Assembly (NCBI GenBank): GCA_947482115.1
Contig: CANKII010000001.1
Coordinates: 248,001 to 312,000, forward strand
Length of the DNA stretch: 64,000 nt
Direction: 5' to 3'
Source: Fibrobacterota bacterium
Lineage (GTDB): Bacteria > Fibrobacterota > Fibrobacteria > UBA11236
Part shown: positions 60,821-64,000 of the stretch, piece after piece
Layout: every line of letters begins with the position of its first letter
How positions within the stretch are numbered: position 1 is the stretch's first letter
Notes under the pieces: generated by a model
The model's input: only the letters and a program-made list of their open reading frames with translations
What the model was told of the DNA's origin: nothing
The model's database searches: none
Position numbers and translations under genes: made by a program

Positions 60821-61678
60821 TTATCCCGGGCTCATATAAGCGAACGAATCGGGAAGTTCCACAGGAACAACCTGCATGCCGCCATAAATTTGACGGCGCA
60901 AGGTGTCTTCGATAAAGGCCAGCGTCGCGCCGACGGAGGAACCGCAGCTGCCACAGGCACCTTCGTATTTCACGGTGAGTTTGGAACCGTTTTCCAAATC
61001 GATGATTTGCAAATCGCCGCCGTCGCTGTTGAGTCCGGGGCGAATGTCGCTGGTCAGCACCAGTTCGATGTCGCGGAGCTGTGCTTCCTTTTCCTTCTTC
61101 AACCAAGCGTTGTCCGCCTCGGTGAGATTTTCATAGGAAGTCTTACGGGAGTTTTTTTGATCTGCAGCTTGTTGCTTTAGTTGGGTCGATGCCAACGCCA
61201 AAGCTTTGGCGGAAGGATAAGCCTCGCGGGCCGTGTCCAACAACATGGGTAAATTCGCGAATGAAACGTCTTTGGGTTGCGACGTCGCGGGAACATCCGA
61301 GGAATCGCGCAGCAAGCTTTCGATTTCATCTATGCTAATGTCACAGGCCGTGTCGAGTTTCATTCCACGCACAAGCGAGCAAAGCATTTCGCCCATGGCC
61401 ATGGAAATCGCACCGCCGTATGAGAAGAACTTCGCGTCGTAAATCAGGTCGCTTTGCGGGTCCACCAACCAGTAAACCTTGATGTCCTTGTACTTGGCCG
61501 TGACGAGCGCCAAATCCTTGGCCGTGGCATCCTCGGTAAAGAATGCGCCGCGATGGCGGGGGTTGGCCGCCAGGCTTTCTATTTTCTGCGAGAATTGACG
61601 GGCTTCCACGGTCTGTACTGACTCGGAATTCCCCTCAGAAGGGTTCGCGGAAATGGGTGTTTCAGGTGAATTTGACAT
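60821..61678 (-). CDS. NifU-like protein: degenerate IscU domain fused to an Nfu domain
   Basis: A 285-residue protein leading the suf operon, with AGAAGG before the ATG. The C-terminal 80 residues are an Nfu domain with the cluster-binding pair C242-x2-C245 (EGACGSCGSSVGA). Residues about 40-125 match an IscU-like fold (VDPQSDLIYDAKFFSYGGAISMAMGEMLCSLVRGMKLD), but the cysteines normally found in NPDCGD and FGCGAA are absent (FSYGGA). So it is probably an iron-sulfur carrier that uses the Nfu site, with the N-terminal domain kept for binding partners. That function is inferred. Confidence 0.85.
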   Translation of the reverse strand: MSNSPETPISANPSEGNSESVQTVEARQFSQKIESLAANPRHRGAFFTEDATAKDLALVTAKYKDIKVYWLVDPQSDLIYDAKFFSYGGAISMAMGEMLCSLVRGMKLDTACDISIDEIESLLRDSSDVPATSQPKDVSFANLPMLLDTAREAYPSAKALALASTQLKQQAADQKNSRKTSYENLTEADNAWLKKEKEAQLRDIELVLTSDIRPGLNSDGGDLQIIDLENGSKLTVKYEGACGSCGSSVGATLAFIEDTLRRQIYGGMQVVPVELPDSFAYMSPG

Positions 61679-61750
61679 CGTGGCAACCTTCTGTCTTAGC
61701 CATAACTTACGAAATATCTACTGAATGAGTAAACAATTTGTGGAGCCCTT

Positions 61751-63154
61751 ATGAGCCTGCGTCAAACCAGACAAAAAATTACCGAAATTCTTAAGAATCC
61801 GGCCATTGGTTCGTCGGCCACGGTCATGGGTTGGGTGCGCACCAAACGCGAATCCAAAGCCGGAGTCGCTTTCGTCGAAATCAACGATGGTTCCAGCTTC
61901 GACAATCTCCAGGCCGTCGTTCCCAACACCTTGGCCGATTACGCCTCTTTAGTCGCTCGATTATATCCCGGAACTTCGTTGCAGGTGCGCGGTCAACTCG
62001 TGGCTTCGCAAGGCGGACGTCAGGCTGTGGAATTGCAAGTGGAAAGTCTGGAAATTCTCGGTGAATCCGATCCGCTGAAATATCCCATCGCCAAACAAAA
62101 GATGACTTACGAGCATTTGCGCGAGTTCACGCATTTGCGCGCGCGCACCAACACCTTCGGAGCGCTGGCGCGTTTGCGCGATGTGCTGGCGCAATCCATT
62201 CACGAGTTTTTTCACCAGCGCGGTTTCATCTGGGTGCATACACCCATCATCACGGCGAATGATTGTGAAGGTGCTGGCAAGGCATTTCAAGTGACGACGA
62301 TTGATTTGGCAAAACTCGCTGCATCCGGCAAAGCTCCGGATTTTACGCAGGACTTTTTCGGTGAACCCGTGAATCTCACCGTGTCCGGTCAGCTCGAAGG
62401 TGAGGCTTATGCGTTGAGCCTCGGTGATGTGTACACCTTTGGCCCGACGTTTCGTGCGGAAAATTCCAACACGTCGCGGCATCTTGCCGAGTTTTGGATG
62501 GTGGAACCTGAAATGGCCTTTGCGGATCTGGAAGACGATATGGACTTGGCCGAAGCCTTCCTTAAACATCTCTGCCGCGCGGCCTTGGAGCAATGTCCGC
62601 GAGAAATGGAATTCTTCCGCGAGCGCGTGGATGCTGGCGTAATCGACCGCGTGAAGAATGTGGTCGAAAGCCCGTTCACTCGGTTAACCTATACCGAAGC
62701 GGTGGAAAAATTAAAATCGAGCGGGGAAACGTTTCAGTATCCGGTGGAGTGGGGAAGTGATCTGCAATCAGAACACGAACGCTGGTTGACGGAAAAAGTT
62801 TATCAAGGTCCCGTGATTCTGACGGATTATCCGAAGGAAATCAAAGCCTTTTACATGAAAGTCAGCGACGATGGCCGCACCGTGCGGGCCATGGACGTTC
62901 TTGTCCCGCATATCGGTGAAATCATCGGCGGGGCGCAGCGCGAAGATCGCATCGATGTGCTAACCTCGCGGATTCAGGAGATGGGACTCAGCGTGGAAAG
63001 CCTGAGCTGGTATCTGGATCTGCGCCGCTTCGGCGGCGTTCCGCATGCAGGATTTGGTTTGGGATTTGAACGGTTGGTTCAGTTTGTTTCGGGGATGGGA
63101 AACATCAGGGATGTCATTCCGTTTCCCAGAACACCTGGGCACGCAGGGATTTAA
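61751..63154 (+). CDS. asnS: Asparaginyl-tRNA synthetase
   Basis: A class II synthetase of 467 residues that charges tRNA-Asn. The N-terminal OB-fold (about 20-105; VMGWVRTKRESK) precedes the catalytic domain with motif 2 (TFGPTFRAENSNTSRHLAEFWMVEPE) and motif 3 (GFGLGFERLVQFVSG). GGAG lies 5 bases before the ATG. It is divergent from the suf operon, with 72 bases between. A transposase remnant follows. Confidence 0.96.
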   Translation: MSLRQTRQKITEILKNPAIGSSATVMGWVRTKRESKAGVAFVEINDGSSFDNLQAVVPNTLADYASLVARLYPGTSLQVRGQLVASQGGRQAVELQVESLEILGESDPLKYPIAKQKMTYEHLREFTHLRARTNTFGALARLRDVLAQSIHEFFHQRGFIWVHTPIITANDCEGAGKAFQVTTIDLAKLAASGKAPDFTQDFFGEPVNLTVSGQLEGEAYALSLGDVYTFGPTFRAENSNTSRHLAEFWMVEPEMAFADLEDDMDLAEAFLKHLCRAALEQCPREMEFFRERVDAGVIDRVKNVVESPFTRLTYTEAVEKLKSSGETFQYPVEWGSDLQSEHERWLTEKVYQGPVILTDYPKEIKAFYMKVSDDGRTVRAMDVLVPHIGEIIGGAQREDRIDVLTSRIQEMGLSVESLSWYLDLRRFGGVPHAGFGLGFERLVQFVSGMGNIRDVIPFPRTPGHAGI

Positions 63155-63169
63155 TAGTATCAAATGATG

Positions 63170-63339
63170 CTACCAAAATTTGATATGAGTTTTTTTGAAA
63201 TTGGTTTCAAATGTTTCCGGTGGCATATAGCCAAGCGGACTGTGTGGCCGAACAGTATTGTAAAACTGACAATTTAAACTGGGCCCGTTTTCCCAATCCA
63301 ATCAGTTAGGCGCAGTTGCAAGTCGTATTTTTCGCATCG
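63170..63339 (-). pseudogene. 3' remnant of an IS3-family-type transposase
   Basis: On the minus strand the translation NTVRPHSPLGYMPPETFET, then NFKKT and a stop at 63170, is the typical end of an integrase-core transposase (YN..RPHSSLGY.TPEEF). Upstream the similarity continues in another frame (EKYDLQLRLTDWI), so there is a frameshift, and everything before is gone. A 7-bp inverted repeat TATCAAA/TTTGATA (63158-63164, 63179-63185) flanks the end. It marks an old insertion between asnS and the radical SAM gene. Confidence 0.75.
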
Positions 63340-63363
63340 CCTTGAACAGGAACGGGGGAAAAC

Positions 63364-64000
63364 ATGATTGCTGAAAAAATCGAAGAAAATGGTTCTTTAT
63401 CTGATTTATATAATCTTGCCGAAAAGGTCGTGCATAAAGGCAAAGAGACGGATTTGGGTGAGTTCATTGACTACAGTATTCCCGGGCCCGATAAGGAATT
63501 TCTCTACAGGTTTCCGTGGAGCATCAATGACAATCCGGTCGGTTGGGTCGAAATAACCGACAAGTGCAACATTTATTGCAAGGGTTGTTACCGTAACCGG
63601 ATGGATGGCCACAAAAGCCTGCAGGACATCAAAACCGAAATCGATTTCATGAAAAAATGGCGAAAGGTTGATGCCGTCTATATCGCGGGCGGCGAGCCGC
63701 TGATCCACCCCGACATCGTCGAAATAGTGAAATATATCGATTCCATTAAATTAAAGCCGACCATCATATCCAATGGACAGGCATTGACCGAAAACATGCT
63801 GCGGGATTTGAAAACGGCAGGCTTGACGGAAATCAGCTTTCATGTCGATTCCGGTCAGATAAGGAAGGGCTGGACGGGAAAAGACGAAGTCGAATTGATC
63901 CAATTGCGACAAAAGTTCGCCGACTTGCACCACAAAGTGGGAGGCGTCAAAAGCAACTTTAATATGACGATTTCAAAGAGAAATGTGGAGGACGTTCCAA
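63364..64000 (+). CDS. Radical SAM enzyme (N-terminal part, runs off the window)
   Basis: The frame opens at ATG 63364 with GGGGG 5 bases upstream and continues to the window end (212 codons). The cluster motif C68-x3-C72-x2-C75 (ITDKCNIYCKGC) binds the 4Fe-4S cluster and S-adenosylmethionine; AGGEPLIHPDI and ISNGQAL are typical of the barrel that follows. A C-terminal domain, if present, is outside the window, so the substrate cannot be inferred. About 60 residues precede the motif, suggesting a small N-terminal extension. The gene is more AT-rich than the asnS side and follows a transposase scar. Confidence 0.87.
   Translation, partial: MIAEKIEENGSLSDLYNLAEKVVHKGKETDLGEFIDYSIPGPDKEFLYRFPWSINDNPVGWVEITDKCNIYCKGCYRNRMDGHKSLQDIKTEIDFMKKWRKVDAVYIAGGEPLIHPDIVEIVKYIDSIKLKPTIISNGQALTENMLRDLKTAGLTEISFHVDSGQIRKGWTGKDEVELIQLRQKFADLHHKVGGVKSNFNMTISKRNVEDVP

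Overview
This 64 kb window looks like a chromosomal segment of a Gram-negative bacterium of the FCB superphylum, most plausibly Fibrobacterota or a close relative. This placement is an inference. It rests on: an outer membrane (Lnt, heptose epimerase, outer-membrane barrels); a gingipain-type C25 peptidase and several secreted proteins ending in FlgD-like or sorting-type beta domains; YCF48, LamG and DUF2341 surface proteins; a SufBCDSU system; and abundant short palindromic repeats. I found no rRNA, tRNA, CRISPR array or intact insertion sequence.

Layout. 1-8.8 kb: the end of a DsbA-like gene, then a tightly overlapping minus-strand operon rsmI-lnt-histidine kinase-response regulator-metalloprotease, followed by a DAHP synthase and a DEAD-box helicase. 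8.9-18.7 kb: a secreted LamG protein whose 3' end is broken by a palindromic repeat, a small membrane protein missed by size cut-offs, cmk, rpsA and a 1384-residue C25 peptidase. 18.8-21.0 kb: glnA and dcd on the minus strand. 21.1-26.6 kb: a four-gene plus-strand operon of exported proteins (TPR-like, fibronectin-like, FecR-like, beta-barrel) with no assigned function. 26.7-29.5 kb: five tandem genes for small exported, probably disordered proteins built from shuffled modules; four carry the motif RDxASGxxTGKRxHKP, which resembles a loop of Hcp/TssD proteins. This cluster and the preceding operon are the best candidates for an undescribed system.

29.5-34.3 kb: a histidine-rich Tat lipoprotein, and a pepF-M20 dipeptidase-glycine oxidase operon. 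34.4-40.8 kb: prfC, a YCF48 protein, a 613-residue cysteine-containing protein of unknown function, an outer-membrane protein and a fatty-acid hydroxylase. 41-46.6 kb: a degenerate receiver protein, leuC-leuD-Xaa-Pro peptidase, a TlpA-like lipoprotein and a ZIP-like transporter. 46.6-53.4 kb: hldD, nth, ychF, an exported adenosine-deaminase-like enzyme and a large YCF48/Ig-repeat protein.

53.5-61.7 kb: an acyl-CoA dehydrogenase and a complete SUF iron-sulfur operon (nfu-like, sufB, sufC, sufD, sufS, sufU, small membrane protein). A palindromic repeat has inserted in frame inside sufD. 61.7-64 kb: asnS, a decayed IS3-type transposase fragment, and the start of a radical SAM gene that runs off the window. 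Housekeeping genes alternate with exported accessory proteins. The palindromic repeats sit mainly between genes and at gene ends, where some may act as terminators.
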